A stretch of 64,000 nucleotides of DNA, taken from NCBI RefSeq assembly GCF_002551005.1, contig NZ_NVOY01000058.1, forward strand, positions 62,001 to 126,000, read 5' to 3'. Of this stretch, positions 18,951-34,021 are shown in pieces (position 1 is the stretch's first letter; each line of letters opens with the position of its first letter). Source of the DNA: Bacillus pseudomycoides. Lineage in GTDB: Bacteria > Bacillota > Bacilli > Bacillales > Bacillaceae_G. The notes under the pieces are model-generated. The model was given only the letters and a program-made list of their open reading frames with translations, made no database searches and had not been told where the DNA came from. A program made the translations under genes and the position numbers.

Positions 18951-19189
18951 TTTGTAGTTAGTATGTAAGTGAAATTTATGTTATTATATCTAAAATTAGT
19001 AGTTGCTATTAGTATTTGGTATATATTTTAAAAATGTGGTGTTATTTTCTCTCAATATTATTCATTTTTCGGTTGTAAGATGCAAATTTCATTAATACAT
19101 ATAAGTTAACAATATTTTGGAATGGGTATCTGTGCAGGATTCTCCTTTTAACAAACTTATTGTACAATAGAAGTGAGGGGGAGATTAGG

Positions 19190-20485
19190 TTGAAAGCAAG
19201 TCTTTTACAAGAACAAAGTTTACGTTTGGCAATGACGCAAGAGTTAAGACAAGCGATTACAATGCTCCAGTACAATGTGCAGGAATTAACGGAGTTTTTG
19301 TATGAGCAATCGCTGGAAAATCCCCTTATCGAGCTAAGTGGCTTTGACAGGGAAAAGAAAAAGAGTAAAACAACGAGTAAACAAACTGAGAATCAAATGG
19401 AAATTTATAGTGTCGATTCAACAACGATTCAACAACATTTAGTAAACCAATTGCAGTATTATAAAATAGATGAAGAGCAAAGAAAAATTGCCTCATTCAT
19501 TATTTTAAATGTGGATGAGAACGGGTATTTACAAGAAACGAATGAGGAATTAGCGTCGCTATTATCGGTATGTATAGAGAAAGTAAATAGCTGCATGGAA
19601 CTTGTTCAATCATTAGAGCCAGCAGGGGTAGGAGCGAGAAATATTCAAGAATGCCTATCCATCCAATTAAAGCGCTTACAAAAAAGAGACGCTTTAGCGG
19701 AAATGATTGTAGATGAATATTTTGCGTATTTCGTAAAGAAAGATTGGCGCAAGTTAGCAAATGTATTGAAGTGTAGTACGGAAGAATTACAAGAAGCTGT
19801 TCATGTGATTACATCGCTACAGCCGAAACCAGGTTTGGCGTTTTCTTCGGAGAAGCCGCTGTACATTGTTCCAGATATGGCGGTGAAAAAAGAAGGGAAT
19901 CGTTTGGTGATTCAGATGAATGAACGTAATATGCCGAGAATTGAAATTCATTCAGAATATAGTGAGCTCCTTCATAATAGTGAAAGTGACGTCGCTTCTT
20001 ATGTTTCGGAAAAATATCAGCATGTACAATGGATTATGCGTAGTTTAAAACAAAGAAAGCAAACGCTTTTAAATGTAATGGAAGTAATTATTGAAAAGCA
20101 GCACGACTTTTTTATGAATGGTCCGCAATATTTAAAGCCGCTTGCGTTAAAAGAGGTGGCTGAAATATTAGGTGTCCATGAGTCAACGATTAGCCGAGCA
20201 ACGCGCAATAAATATGTGCAAACACCGTATGGTTTATTTGAAATGAAGTCGTTCTTTAGTAACGCGGTAGTAACAACAGAGGATGAGGCTATTTCAACGA
20301 AGAGAGTGAAGCAGCTCATCGGGGAGTTTGTAGAGAAAGAAAATAAGAAAAAACCACTTTCAGATCAAAAGATTTCGAAAATGTTAGAAGAAGAACACGA
20401 AATTGTTGTTTCACGCAGAACAGTAGCGAAATATCGCGAGCAGTTAAATATCCCAGCTTCTTCTCTGCGAAAAACGATTGTATAG
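19190..20485 (+). CDS. rpoN: RNA polymerase sigma-54 factor (SigL/RpoN)
   Basis: A 431-aa sigma-54. Region I starts glutamine/leucine-rich (SLLQEQSLRLAMTQELRQAI). The core-binding domain spans roughly residues 60-280, a helix-turn-helix LKEVAEILGVHESTISRATR follows near 320, and the C-terminal RpoN box is SRRTVAKYRE. It recognises -24/-12 promoters with enhancer-binding activators. The start is TTG 19190 behind GAGGGGGAG; the longer in-frame ATG (19160) lacks a ribosome site and would add 10 non-conserved residues. It is located just before cggR, as in other Bacillus. Confidence 0.94.
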   Translation: MKASLLQEQSLRLAMTQELRQAITMLQYNVQELTEFLYEQSLENPLIELSGFDREKKKSKTTSKQTENQMEIYSVDSTTIQQHLVNQLQYYKIDEEQRKIASFIILNVDENGYLQETNEELASLLSVCIEKVNSCMELVQSLEPAGVGARNIQECLSIQLKRLQKRDALAEMIVDEYFAYFVKKDWRKLANVLKCSTEELQEAVHVITSLQPKPGLAFSSEKPLYIVPDMAVKKEGNRLVIQMNERNMPRIEIHSEYSELLHNSESDVASYVSEKYQHVQWIMRSLKQRKQTLLNVMEVIIEKQHDFFMNGPQYLKPLALKEVAEILGVHESTISRATRNKYVQTPYGLFEMKSFFSNAVVTTEDEAISTKRVKQLIGEFVEKENKKKPLSDQKISKMLEEEHEIVVSRRTVAKYREQLNIPASSLRKTIV

Positions 20486-20494
20486 GTGATGGAT

Positions 20495-20743
20495 ATGAAG
20501 GTTATTCTATACACAAAAGAAGAATGTGGTCTTTGTCAAAAGGCGAAAAAACTTCTGCAAGAGTTACAAGATGAATACGTATTTGATTTGAAGGAAATAT
20601 ATATTTATGAGGATGAACAGCTGTTAGAGAAGTACCATCTTATGATCCCCGTTGTTGAAATTGAAGGAGAAGAGGTAGAATATGGGATTATTCACAAAGA
20701 TGTCATAATAAACAGCATAATTCGTGCGATAAGAGTTGAATAA
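20495..20743 (+). CDS. Glutaredoxin/thioredoxin-fold family protein
   Basis: An 82-aa thioredoxin-fold protein with a redox CGLC motif (Cys11-Cys14) and a cis-proline context (MIPVVEIEG), typical of DUF836/glutaredoxin-like proteins. Three in-frame starts exist (GTG 20486, ATG 20489, ATG 20495). The last is chosen since AGGTGATGG then works as its ribosome site. It lies between rpoN and the cggR operon; its partner protein is unknown. Confidence 0.8.
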   Translation: MKVILYTKEECGLCQKAKKLLQELQDEYVFDLKEIYIYEDEQLLEKYHLMIPVVEIEGEEVEYGIIHKDVIINSIIRAIRVE

Positions 20744-20764
20744 CTTTGGATCTCCTGTTACAAT
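20736..20764 (+). promoter_or_regulatory. Sigma-A promoter of the cggR-gapA operon
   Basis: TTGAAT (20736-20741), a 17-bp spacer and TACAAT (20759-20764), 36 bp upstream of the CggR operator. The operator downstream of the start site fits a roadblock-like repression. Confidence 0.6.
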
Positions 20765-20799
20765 AATAAATGTAGCAGGGATTATTTTTTTACTCCATG

Positions 20800-20835
20800 C
20801 GGGACACAATATGTCACTACGGGACATATTGCGAC
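20800..20835 (+). promoter_or_regulatory. CggR operator
   Basis: Two direct repeats: CGGGAC-N6-TGTC (20800-20815), 4 bp, then CGGGAC-N6-CGAC (20820-20835). This is the known CggR target architecture with a single mismatch in the last half-site. Fructose-1,6-bisphosphate lifts CggR repression in B. subtilis. Confidence 0.92.
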
Positions 20836-20873
20836 CATATAGAGAATGAACCAATGTAGTGAGGAGATATAAT

Positions 20874-21899
20874 ATGATGCGCTCATGGATTCAGTACACA
20901 AAAAAATTATTACCTGATCTGCTACCTGTTATGCAAAAGAGAATGCAAATTCTTCAGTACATCCGGTTAACACAACCTATTGGTAGAAGGAATTTATCTG
21001 CAAGTCTTGGTATGACAGAACGAGTATTACGAAGTGAAGTACAGGTTTTGAAAGATGAGAACTTGATTCACGTCGCCTCTTCTGGAATGACATTAACAGA
21101 AGAAGGAACAGCTGTTGTTCTTGCTTTGGAAGACTTTATGAAAGAAATTTCTGGTTTGAAGGTTTTGGAAAAGCAGCTTAAGGAAACATTAGACTTGGAT
21201 GAAGTTTTCGTTGTCCCTGGTGATAGTGATGAATCACCTTGGGTCAAGCTGGAGATGGGTCGTGCTTGTGTTTCTTGTATAAAAGATCGTCTAACAGCGA
21301 ATAATATCGTTGCTGTGACTGGAGGAACCACGATAGCTGCCGTAGCTGATATGATGCAAATTGATTGCAGGGATCTACATATGTTATTTGTCCCAGCACG
21401 CGGTGGAATAGGAGAGAGTGTGGAGCTAGAAGCAAACACGATTTGTGCGAAAATGGCACAAAATACGATGAGTAATTATCGCTTATTGTATGTTCCTGAC
21501 CACGTAAGCAGCGAGGCATACGCATCCATTGTGACAGAACCTTCTGTGAAAGAAATTCTTGAGTTGATTCGATCTTCCAATATTGTCATTCACGGAATCG
21601 GTGATGCCTTAACAATGGCGCGTAGAAGAAGTACTTTAGAAGCAGATTGGATGAAAATTAAAGAGAACAAAGCAGTCGGTGAAGCTTTTGGATACTACTT
21701 CAACGAATTAGGTGAAGTCGTTCATAAAGTACAGACAGTCGGCATGCAGCTTGAAGATTTAGGGCAAGTATCTCATGTCGTGTCAGTTGCTGGAGGTTCA
21801 TCAAAAGCAAAAGCAATTCAAGCAGTAATTAAACAAGGGCACACTTCGTTACTTATTACAGACGAAGGTGCAGCAAAAGAGTTAGTAAAGGGTAAATAA
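20874..21899 (+). CDS. cggR: Central glycolytic genes regulator CggR
   Basis: A 341-aa SorC/DeoR-type repressor. The N-terminal helix-turn-helix is in RRNLSASLGMTERVLRSEVQ, and the C-terminal sugar-phosphate-binding domain contains TGGTTIAAVADMM and VVSVAGGSSKAKAI. It represses its own operon through the operator at 20800-20835 and is relieved by fructose-1,6-bisphosphate. Start: GAGGAG is 7 nt from ATG 20874 and 10 nt from ATG 20877; both are possible, and the latter gives the 340-aa length of the B. subtilis protein. Confidence 0.94.
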   Translation: MMRSWIQYTKKLLPDLLPVMQKRMQILQYIRLTQPIGRRNLSASLGMTERVLRSEVQVLKDENLIHVASSGMTLTEEGTAVVLALEDFMKEISGLKVLEKQLKETLDLDEVFVVPGDSDESPWVKLEMGRACVSCIKDRLTANNIVAVTGGTTIAAVADMMQIDCRDLHMLFVPARGGIGESVELEANTICAKMAQNTMSNYRLLYVPDHVSSEAYASIVTEPSVKEILELIRSSNIVIHGIGDALTMARRRSTLEADWMKIKENKAVGEAFGYYFNELGEVVHKVQTVGMQLEDLGQVSHVVSVAGGSSKAKAIQAVIKQGHTSLLITDEGAAKELVKGK

Positions 21900-21906
21900 C
21901 CCTTAA

Positions 21907-22938
<1,032 letters not shown>

Positions 22939-22969
22939 TTCTTAAGTTTATCAGTTATCAATGACAAAA

Positions 22970-23009
22970 CGAGGGAGAGGGTTTGTTCCCTCTCTCTTCT
23001 TTCGTTTTA
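22970..23009 (+). terminator. Terminator between gapA and pgk
   Basis: GAGGGAGAGGG and CCCTCTCTC arms with a TTTGTT loop, then TTCTTTCGTTTT. The tail is imperfect, consistent with partial read-through into pgk. Confidence 0.75.
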
Positions 23010-23072
23010 TAAGCAAATGTGATAAGCTTTTGAATGGGTTTTGTCAATCCTAACTAGTCGGAGGGAAATCCA

Positions 23073-24257
23073 ATGAACAAAAAATCAATTCGTGACGTAG
23101 ATTTAAAGGGTAAACGAGTATTTTGCCGCGTTGACTTCAACGTACCAATGAAAGAAGGCAAAATTACAGACGAGACTCGCATTCGTGCAGCTCTTCCTAC
23201 AATTCAATATTTAGTAGAGCAAGGTGCGAAAGTGATTTTAGCAAGCCATTTAGGTCGTCCAAAAGGACAAGTGGTAGAAGAAATGCGTCTTACTCCAGTA
23301 GCTGCACGTTTAGGTGAGCTTCTTGGTAAAGAAGTGAAAAAAGCGGACGAAGCATTCGGACCTGCTGTACAAGAAATGGTTGCAGCAATGAAAGAAGGCG
23401 ACGTATTAGTTCTTGAAAACGTACGTTTCTATGCGGGCGAAGAAAAGAACGATGCAGAACTTGCGAAAGAATTTGCAGCGCTTGCTGATATTTTCGTAAA
23501 CGATGCATTCGGTGCAGCTCACCGTGCTCACGCTTCTACTGCAGGTATTGCAGATTACTTACCAGCAGTATCAGGTTTCTTAATGGAAAAAGAATTAGAA
23601 GTACTAGGTAAAGCACTTTCTAATCCAGAACGTCCATTTACAGCAATCATCGGTGGTGCGAAAGTAAAAGATAAAATCGGTGTAATACGTCATCTACTTG
23701 ATAAAGTTGATAACTTAATCATTGGCGGCGGACTTGCTTATACATTTGTAAAAGCAGCAGGTCATGAAATCGGAAAGTCTCTATGTGAAGATGACAAAAT
23801 TGAACTAGCAAAAGAGTTTATGCAACTTGCAAAAGAAAAAGGTGTAAACTTCTACATGCCAGTTGATTGCGTCGTTGCAGATGATTTCTCTGAAACTGCA
23901 AACCGACAAGTTGTAGATGTCGATTCTATTCCTGCTACTTGGGAAGGATTAGATATTGGACCGAAAACAAGTGCAATTTATGCAGATGTAATTAAAAACT
24001 CTAAGCTTGTTGTATGGAACGGACCAATGGGCGTATTCGAAATGGCTCCATATGCAGAAGGTACAAAAGCAGTAGGACAAGCATTAGCAGATGCAGAAGG
24101 TACATACTCTGTTATCGGCGGTGGTGACTCTGCAGCAGCTGTTGAAAAATTCGGTATGGCTGATAAAATGAGCCACATTTCTACTGGCGGCGGTGCGTCA
24201 TTAGAATTTATGGAAGGTAAAGAACTTCCTGGTGTAGTTTGTCTTAACGACAAATAA
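23073..24257 (+). CDS. pgk: Phosphoglycerate kinase
   Basis: A 394-aa two-domain kinase making ATP from 1,3-bisphosphoglycerate. It shows the substrate motif [11 protein letters not shown] near residue 20, a basic SHLGRPKG near 58, the [11 protein letters not shown] hinge near 198, and the nucleotide-binding [11 protein letters not shown] near the C-terminus. Ribosome site TCGGAGGG. It is the third gene of the glycolytic operon. Confidence 0.97.
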   Translation: MNKKSIRDVDLKGKRVFCRVDFNVPMKEGKITDETRIRAALPTIQYLVEQGAKVILASHLGRPKGQVVEEMRLTPVAARLGELLGKEVKKADEAFGPAVQEMVAAMKEGDVLVLENVRFYAGEEKNDAELAKEFAALADIFVNDAFGAAHRAHASTAGIADYLPAVSGFLMEKELEVLGKALSNPERPFTAIIGGAKVKDKIGVIRHLLDKVDNLIIGGGLAYTFVKAAGHEIGKSLCEDDKIELAKEFMQLAKEKGVNFYMPVDCVVADDFSETANRQVVDVDSIPATWEGLDIGPKTSAIYADVIKNSKLVVWNGPMGVFEMAPYAEGTKAVGQALADAEGTYSVIGGGDSAAAVEKFGMADKMSHISTGGGASLEFMEGKELPGVVCLNDK

Positions 24258-24261
24258 TTAG

Positions 24262-26570
<2,309 letters not shown>

Positions 26571-26582
26571 TTATTTATATAA

Positions 26583-27890
<1,308 letters not shown>

Positions 27891-27919
27891 TTTCTGTAAG
27901 GTAGAATAATATTGCTTTT

Positions 27920-27967
27920 AACCTCCTATAATTGTGGGATATCCACAGTTATAGGAGGTTTTTTATT
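27920..27967 (+). terminator. Terminator of the glycolytic operon
   Basis: AACCTCCTATAA and TTATAGGAGGTT arms with an inner TGTGG/CCACA stem and a following TTTTTT. Confidence 0.92.
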
Positions 27968-28061
27968 TATATATAGAAACTGCTGAAAAATAAAAAACAC
28001 TTGGCAACTATTTTGATTTCCTATATAACTAAGAGTAAAGTTGGTAATGGAGGAAGGTTTT

Positions 28062-28829
28062 ATGAAGAAAATAATTGCAGTTTCTAGTTTTGTACTTCTT
28101 ATAGGAGCAGGATGTAGCAGTGAAAAAACTGTAAAGACTGATGAGCCTAAAACAGTAGCAGTACAAAAAGAGAAAGAGAAAGAACTAACAGCAAAAGACA
28201 TTTTTACGAAGGCTACTGATCAATTCAAAAAAGAAGAACATGTTACCATGACATGTGATTTGAATACAAAGGCTTTAAATATGTCGGTAGACACGAAAGT
28301 GAAAGCGCAGTTTGAGCCGAATAAAGGGAACTCTCGAGATGAAATGAATATGAACGGGACAGATTTTGTCGTCTTTGATGTAGGCGGGAAGATTGCTGCT
28401 GAAGTGAAAGATCCGAATTCAGGAAAGCTTATTCCGGTTCCAGTAGATAAATTAAATCAAGTAAACGCGAATGATTTCAAAACATCTAAAAATACGGTAG
28501 CAGAGCTTGAGAAAACATTACAATTGACAGATAAAATGAAAGTGGAGAAAGATGGAGATAAATATAAGCTTTCATTTCAGTTGAATGGACAAGAAGCAAA
28601 GGACTATTTAATCAGTGTGAATGAAAGTGCGAAAACAGCATTTGAACGCCAACAGGCAACTGTTGATTCACTGCATGCGGAGTATGTCATGACAAAAGAA
28701 TTTAAAATTGAATCTAGTAAGGTAGAGGCCAAGATGAAAGCGGGCAAAGACAATATTCAAATTATAGGAGATACAAAAATTTCTTATGATGAGAAGTTCG
28801 ATCCAATTCAATTACCAGCAGGTAACTAA
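28062..28829 (+). CDS. Predicted lipoprotein, DUF6612/LppX-like
   Basis: A 255-aa secreted lipoprotein. The signal peptide MKKIIAVSSFVLLIGAGC ends at Cys18, with a slightly unusual lipobox (Gly at -3). A charged linker and a single domain of about 200 residues follow (TAKDIFTKATDQFKKEEHVT, later KYKLSFQLNGQEAKDYL). The layout resembles LppX/LolA-like lipoproteins grouped as DUF6612 in Bacillus (family assignment from memory, moderate confidence). Start ATG 28062 is set by GGAGGAAGG; the longer frame from 28041 lacks a signal peptide at its N-terminus. Function unknown. Confidence 0.75.
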   Translation: MKKIIAVSSFVLLIGAGCSSEKTVKTDEPKTVAVQKEKEKELTAKDIFTKATDQFKKEEHVTMTCDLNTKALNMSVDTKVKAQFEPNKGNSRDEMNMNGTDFVVFDVGGKIAAEVKDPNSGKLIPVPVDKLNQVNANDFKTSKNTVAELEKTLQLTDKMKVEKDGDKYKLSFQLNGQEAKDYLISVNESAKTAFERQQATVDSLHAEYVMTKEFKIESSKVEAKMKAGKDNIQIIGDTKISYDEKFDPIQLPAGN

Positions 28830-28843
28830 AAGAGTTTCTTGTG

Positions 28844-28880
28844 AAAAAACAATTGCGAAGTGAAGCAATTGTTTTTTTGT
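28844..28880 (+). terminator. Terminator after the lipoprotein gene
   Basis: AAAAAACAATTGC and GCAATTGTTTTTTT form a perfect 13-bp stem. Confidence 0.85.
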
Positions 28881-29089
28881 GCCACTCGAAAATTTTGAAA
28901 ATATAAACTTTAGATGCCAATTAAAAATATAAATTGCTCATTTCGTTTACAAATACAGTAAAAATAAGGATGTAAGCGTATATCATATTGTGTTTTGTTT
29001 GTCAATCAGATAAATTGCAGGTTTTTACAATTTGTACTATGATAAATGTAGAAAATGTCAAGAATCGCATAATGAAGGATGATAGACGG

Positions 29090-29458
29090 ATGAAATTTAC
29101 AAAAATTATTGTCCAAGTAGCAGCACTTTACGTGTTTAATATGATTGGAACGTGGATAGAAGGAGCGCTTCATCTTCCGATTCCAGGAAGTTTAATAGGG
29201 ATGTTTTTGTTGCTAATAATGCTTGGTTTGAAAGTCCTTCCGGTGAAATGGTTTGAATTAGGAGCGGAAACATTGGTTGCTCTTATGCCATTTTTACTAA
29301 TACCTCCAACCATTGGTTTAATGAATTATGGTTCTTTTTTTATGAATAAAGGTATTTCGCTGTTCATTACTGTTGTCGCGAGTACGTTTTTAATTATCAT
29401 TGTAGCAGGGCATACAGGACAATACTTGGCGAATAGAAAGGAAAAACACACACAATGA
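29090..29458 (+). CDS. Holin-like protein CidA/LrgA family
   Basis: A 122-aa protein with four hydrophobic segments and the LPIPGSLIGMFLL motif typical of CidA/LrgA. These proteins act with an LrgB/CidB partner in murein hydrolase control or in export of small metabolites such as pyruvate; the exact role in Bacillus is debated. I choose ATG 29090 with AAGGATGATAG upstream; the longer frame from 28988 adds a hydrophilic tail atypical of the family. Its stop overlaps the next gene by 4 nt. Confidence 0.85.
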   Translation: MKFTKIIVQVAALYVFNMIGTWIEGALHLPIPGSLIGMFLLLIMLGLKVLPVKWFELGAETLVALMPFLLIPPTIGLMNYGSFFMNKGISLFITVVASTFLIIIVAGHTGQYLANRKEKHTQ

Positions 29459-30144
29459 GCATAGTAATTGGAATTGGTTGGGTTATGTTAACAGCGTTAT
29501 TGTATCAACTAGCAAAGAAGATTTATAAGTGGTTTCCAACACCGTTTACCATTCCCATGCTTGTCGCAACAGCTTTGATGATTATTTTGTTAGTCGTATG
29601 TGATATACCATATCAACAATACATGCAAAGTGGCGGGGGCTGGATTTCGAAATTGCTTGGACCCGGTGTAGTAGCGTTTGCGATCCCTCTGTATAAACAA
29701 CGCGGCGTTTTGAAGAAGTATGTTGTACCAATTGCTGGCGGTGTATTAGTAGGAACAATCGTTGCCATTGCAAGTGATATGATGATTGCAACTGTTATGG
29801 GAACGGATAAAAGTTTAATTTTATCTTCTTTACCGAAGTCAGTAACGATGCCAGTAGCTATGAGTGTGTCAGAAGAAGTTGGCGGTGTACCATCGTTAAC
29901 GGCCGCTTTCGTAGTAGTTGCCGGGATATCTGGAACAATTTCTGGTCCACTTTTATTAAAATGGAGCAGAGTGACAAATTCTGTTGGAAGAGGAATAGGA
30001 TTTGGCTGTGCATCGCATATTATGGGCGTTATGCGTGCGATGAAAAACAATGAGCATGAAGGCGTAATCGGATCGGTAACAATGACATTAACAGCAATCT
30101 TAACATGTTTACTAGGCCCGTTATTTGCAGCGGTTTTTATTTAA
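29455..30144 (+). CDS. CidB/LrgB family membrane protein
   Basis: A 229-aa membrane protein with about six hydrophobic segments. The SLPKSVTMPVAMSVSEEVGG and GFGCASHIMGVMRAM motifs are diagnostic of LrgB/CidB. It is paired with the upstream CidA-like gene by an ATGA overlap, as in all known cid/lrg operons. I cannot tell from sequence whether it belongs to the Cid or Lrg branch. Confidence 0.88.
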   Translation: MSIVIGIGWVMLTALLYQLAKKIYKWFPTPFTIPMLVATALMIILLVVCDIPYQQYMQSGGGWISKLLGPGVVAFAIPLYKQRGVLKKYVVPIAGGVLVGTIVAIASDMMIATVMGTDKSLILSSLPKSVTMPVAMSVSEEVGGVPSLTAAFVVVAGISGTISGPLLLKWSRVTNSVGRGIGFGCASHIMGVMRAMKNNEHEGVIGSVTMTLTAILTCLLGPLFAAVFI

Positions 30145-30236
30145 TCTGGTGAAGTATTAGGCGAATGAGACGCTCTCGCTTTTCCAATTATTTTATGTTA
30201 CATTTAAAGTAATTGAAACTTTAGGAGGCATGTAAA

Positions 30237-30470
30237 GTGCATACGTTTTTATCAGTTTTACTTATTATTGTATCGCTGTTATTAATTGTACTTGTATTAA
30301 TGCAATCTAGTAAGAGTGCTGGTTTATCCGGTGCAATTTCTGGCGGCGCGGAGCAATTATTCGGCAAGCAAAAAGCACGCGGAGTAGAAGCTGTATTAAA
30401 CCGCATTACAATTGTACTTGCTGTATTATTCTTCGTGTTAACATTTGCTGTTACGTATTTACAAGTATAA
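30237..30470 (+). CDS. secG: Protein translocase subunit SecG
   Basis: A 77-aa protein with two transmembrane helices and the loop motif [20 protein letters not shown] typical of SecG. It supports SecYE in protein export. The start is GTG with AGGAGG 8 nt upstream. It heads the conserved secG-est-rnr-smpB-ssrA group. Confidence 0.94.
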   Translation: MHTFLSVLLIIVSLLLIVLVLMQSSKSAGLSGAISGGAEQLFGKQKARGVEAVLNRITIVLAVLFFVLTFAVTYLQV

Positions 30471-30472
30471 TG

Positions 30473-30510
30473 AAAAAAGATTCACCTTTTTGGGTTGAAT
30501 CTTTTTTTAT
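30473..30510 (+). terminator. Terminator after secG
   Basis: AAAAAAGATTCACC and GGTTGAATCTTTTTTT arms. Confidence 0.8.
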
Positions 30511-30615
30511 TTCTCCGGAGGAAATTTCTAATTAGATTATGGAAAAGAAACTATGTTACACTAGGAATAGACAATATATGAGGATTACATTATAGAAAGA
30601 GAAGGAGAAACAGAA

Positions 30616-31356
30616 ATGAAACTAGCATCCCCAAAACCATTTACATTTGAAGCGGGAGAACGTGCAGTTTTACTATTACACGGTTTTACAGGAAATTCTG
30701 CTGATGTTCGTATGCTTGGACGTTATTTAGAGACAAAAGGCTACACGTGTCATGCTCCGATTTATAAAGGTCATGGTGTACCACCAGAGCAGCTTGTGCA
30801 CACGGGTCCAGAAGACTGGTGGAAAGATGTAATGGAAGCATATCAACATTTAAAAGATAAAGGATATGAAAAGATTGCAGCTGTTGGCTTATCGCTTGGC
30901 GGTGTCTTTTCACTAAAACTTGCTTATACAATGCCAATTATCGGGGTGGTACCAATGTGTGCCCCAATGTACATTAAAAGCGAAGAAACAATGTACCAAG
31001 GTATACTAGCGTACGCGCGCGAATATAAAAAGCGTGAGCGTAAATCACCAGAGAAGATTGAAGAAGAGATGTTTGCGTTTAAACAAACACCGATGGACAC
31101 ATTAAGAGCACTACAAGATTTAATTCGCGATGTGCGCAATAACATTGATATGATTTATGCACCAACGTTTGTTGTGCAAGCGCGCCATGACGAAATGATT
31201 AATACAGATAGCGCAAATATTATTTATAATGGAGTAGAATCAAATGTAAAAGAAATTAAGTGGTACGAAGATTCTACACATGTAATTACGCTTGATAAGC
31301 AGCGTGATGAGCTGCATGAAGATGTATATAACTTCTTGGAGCAACTAGACTGGTAA
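30616..31356 (+). CDS. est: Carboxylesterase, alpha/beta hydrolase (Est30 type)
   Basis: A 246-aa alpha/beta hydrolase. The oxyanion motif [14 protein letters not shown] is near residue 20. The nucleophile elbow GLSLGG places Ser93, and the acid and base follow in QARHDEMI and DSTHVITLD. It matches monoacylglycerol-lipase-like carboxylesterases that are encoded next to rnr in Bacillus and Geobacillus. The physiological substrate is unknown. It has its own terminator. Confidence 0.9.
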   Translation: MKLASPKPFTFEAGERAVLLLHGFTGNSADVRMLGRYLETKGYTCHAPIYKGHGVPPEQLVHTGPEDWWKDVMEAYQHLKDKGYEKIAAVGLSLGGVFSLKLAYTMPIIGVVPMCAPMYIKSEETMYQGILAYAREYKKRERKSPEKIEEEMFAFKQTPMDTLRALQDLIRDVRNNIDMIYAPTFVVQARHDEMINTDSANIIYNGVESNVKEIKWYEDSTHVITLDKQRDELHEDVYNFLEQLDW

Positions 31357-31376
31357 GATCTAGTTGCCTCTTTTTT
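31338..31376 (+). terminator. Terminator overlapping the est stop
   Basis: GCAACTAGA and TCTAGTTGC arms, then CTCTTTTTT. The left arm lies inside the end of the coding region. Confidence 0.75.
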
Positions 31377-31404
31377 ACCTATATACATACAAGTTGAAAA
31401 GTCG

Positions 31405-31527
31405 ATAGAAAACCCCTTTTCTTTTAAGGGTTGGCGAGAGGAACTGGCCATGCGTAGAAGCGGTCAGTGTCTGTTCTGTTTTCGTAGCAGTGATTTATAG
31501 GTGAAAAACCAAAATGGATTTATATAA
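31405..31527. repeat. Dispersed repeat, family A, copy 2
   Basis: ACCCCTTTTCTTTTAAGGG hairpin, GGCGAGAGG, then GTAGCAGTGATTTATAGG and AAATGGATTTATATAAG. It has the same arrangement as 4512-4618 and shares its tail with 12279-12362. It fills most of the est-rnr gap. Confidence 0.5.
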
Positions 31528-31602
31528 GACAACATCATTTATATATGGTTATCTTTTCGGATACAATATAAAATACGAGGATTTAGAAGGAGGTTTTTGT
31601 AC

Positions 31603-33948
31603 TTGGAGGAAATGATTCAAGCAAATATCGATAAATTGTTATCGTTTATGAAAGAAGAAGCATATAAACCGCTTACTGTGCAAGAGTTAGAAGAAGCGTT
31701 TGGTATTGAAGATGCAGCGGATTTTAAAGAATTTGTGAAAGCACTTGTCATTATGGAGGAAAAAGGACTTGTTGTGCGGACAAGAAGTAATCGCTATGGT
31801 CTTCCAGAGAAAATGAATTTAGTGCGCGGCAAACTCATTGGACATGCCCGCGGCTTTGCGTTTGTTGTACCAGAAGAAAAAGGGACAGATGATATTTTCA
31901 TACCGCCAACAGAATTAAAAGGCGCACTGCACGGTGATATAGTATTAGCGCGTATTAGTTCAGAGTCAAGCGGTTCGCGCAAGGAAGGGACAATTGTTCG
32001 TATTATAGAGCGCGGAACAAAAGAATTAGTTGGTACATATACGGAATCGAAAAACTTTGGCTTTGTGATTCCTGATAATAAACGCTGGACGAGTGATATT
32101 TTCGTTCCAAAAAATGCTTCTATGGGTGCGGTAGAAGGGCATAAAGTTGTTGTTAAAATTACAAGCTATCCGCAAGATCGTTTAAGTGCAGAAGGAGAAG
32201 TTATTCAAATTCTTGGTCATAAAAACGACCCGGGCGTTGATATTTTATCTGTTATTCATAAGCATAACTTACCCCTTGCGTTCCCGGCAGATGCAATGGA
32301 GCATGCGAACAGTGTACCAGAAACAATTGATGAGAACGATTTACAAGGGCGCCGTGATTTACGAGATCAAACAATTGTTACAATCGATGGTGCGGATGCG
32401 AAAGACTTAGATGATGCGGTTACAGTGACGAAGCTTGAGAACGGCAATTACAAGCTTGGTGTACATATTGCGGATGTAAGTCATTACGTGACAGAAGGCT
32501 CAGCAATTGACAGCGAAGCAGCTGAGCGCGGAACGAGTATTTATCTTGTAGACCGCGTAATCCCGATGATTCCGCATCGTTTATCTAACGGCATTTGTTC
32601 ATTAAATCCAAAGGTAGACCGCTTAACTTTATCTTGTGAAATGGAAATTAATGAGCAAGGGGAAGTAGTGAAGCATGAAATTTTCCAAAGTGTGATTAAA
32701 ACAGCGGAGCGTATGACGTACTCTGATGTGAAGCACATTTTGGATGATGAAGATGAAGAATTAATGGCGCGTTATGAGCCATTAGTCCCAATGTTCCAAG
32801 AGATGGGGAAACTAGCTGCTATTTTACGTGAAAAGCGTATGCGCCGCGGAGCCATTGACTTTGACTTTAAAGAAGCGAAAGTATTAGTGGATGAAGAAGG
32901 CAAGCCAACAGACGTTGTATTGCGTGAGCGTTCTGTTGCTGAAAAGCTTATTGAAGAATTTATGCTAGTAGCAAACGAAACAGTTGCAGAGCATTTCCAC
33001 TGGATGAACGTACCGTTTATGTACCGCGTTCACGAAGATCCGAAAGAGGATAAATTAGAGCGTTTCTTTGAGTTTATTACAAACTTTGGGTATGCAGTAA
33101 AAGGCCGCGGGAACGAAGTACATCCGCGTGCGCTGCAACAAATTATAGAGATGGTACAAGGTCAACCAGAAGAGGTTGTTATTTCAACAGTTATGCTTCG
33201 TTCCATGAAGCAAGCACGCTACGATGCGGATAGTTTAGGGCACTTCGGTTTATCGACAGAGTTTTATACACATTTCACATCACCAATTCGTCGCTATCCA
33301 GATTTAATTGTGCACAGATTAATTCGCACGTATTTAATTAACGGAAAAGTGGACAATGAAACACAAGCAAAATGGCGTGAAAACTTACCGGATATTGCGG
33401 AGCATTCTTCTAATATGGAGCGCCGCGCTGTTGAAGCAGAGCGTGAAACAGATGAACTGAAAAAAGCTGAGTACATGCTTGATAAAATTGGTGAAGAATA
33501 CGACGGAATCATTAGTTCTGTAACAAACTTCGGTTTATTCGTAGAACTTCCAAATACAATTGAAGGCCTTGTTCATGTTAGCTATTTAACAGATGACTAC
33601 TATCGCTATGATGAACGTCATTTTGCGATGATTGGCGAACGCACAGGTAATGTCTTCCGCATTGGTGATGAAATTACAATTCGCGTAATTAACGTAAACA
33701 AAGATGAACGCGCGATTGACTTTGAAATTGTCGGCATGAAAGGCAGTGTGAAACGACAACGAAAAGATCGTCCTGTTGTCATTGAACAGCCGAAAGGAAA
33801 TAGAAAAAAACGCGGCGACCGTGATAATAATCGCGGCGGGCAAGGAAAAGAATCAAACCGCAACGGAAAACGAGACGGCAGCAAAAAGAACAAGCCATTC
33901 TTTGAAAATGCACCGAGCTTTAAGAAGAAAAAGAAAAAACGTAAGTAA
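31603..33948 (+). CDS. rnr: Ribonuclease R
   Basis: A 781-aa processive 3'-5' exoribonuclease. Domains in order: N-terminal helix-turn-helix (1-70), two cold-shock domains (about 75-230), RNB catalytic domain (about 255-590, metal site [12 protein letters not shown] near 263), S1 domain (about 640-710), and a very basic tail ([20 protein letters not shown]). It degrades structured RNA and acts with tmRNA-SmpB on defective mRNA. The start is TTG 31603, 9 nt from AGGAGG; the TTG at 31597 is too close. Confidence 0.95.
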   Translation: MEEMIQANIDKLLSFMKEEAYKPLTVQELEEAFGIEDAADFKEFVKALVIMEEKGLVVRTRSNRYGLPEKMNLVRGKLIGHARGFAFVVPEEKGTDDIFIPPTELKGALHGDIVLARISSESSGSRKEGTIVRIIERGTKELVGTYTESKNFGFVIPDNKRWTSDIFVPKNASMGAVEGHKVVVKITSYPQDRLSAEGEVIQILGHKNDPGVDILSVIHKHNLPLAFPADAMEHANSVPETIDENDLQGRRDLRDQTIVTIDGADAKDLDDAVTVTKLENGNYKLGVHIADVSHYVTEGSAIDSEAAERGTSIYLVDRVIPMIPHRLSNGICSLNPKVDRLTLSCEMEINEQGEVVKHEIFQSVIKTAERMTYSDVKHILDDEDEELMARYEPLVPMFQEMGKLAAILREKRMRRGAIDFDFKEAKVLVDEEGKPTDVVLRERSVAEKLIEEFMLVANETVAEHFHWMNVPFMYRVHEDPKEDKLERFFEFITNFGYAVKGRGNEVHPRALQQIIEMVQGQPEEVVISTVMLRSMKQARYDADSLGHFGLSTEFYTHFTSPIRRYPDLIVHRLIRTYLINGKVDNETQAKWRENLPDIAEHSSNMERRAVEAERETDELKKAEYMLDKIGEEYDGIISSVTNFGLFVELPNTIEGLVHVSYLTDDYYRYDERHFAMIGERTGNVFRIGDEITIRVINVNKDERAIDFEIVGMKGSVKRQRKDRPVVIEQPKGNRKKRGDRDNNRGGQGKESNRNGKRDGSKKNKPFFENAPSFKKKKKKRK

Positions 33949-33980
33949 GAAAGAAGCCATATATGGCTTCTTTCTTCATA
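33947..33980 (+). terminator. Hairpin between rnr and smpB
   Basis: AAGAAAGAAGCCAT and ATGGCTTCTTTCTT form a perfect stem overlapping the rnr stop codon. Confidence 0.8.
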
Positions 33981-34021
33981 TTTTGCTACAATAGTACAAA
34001 TGAAGGGAGGCAAAGATAGAG

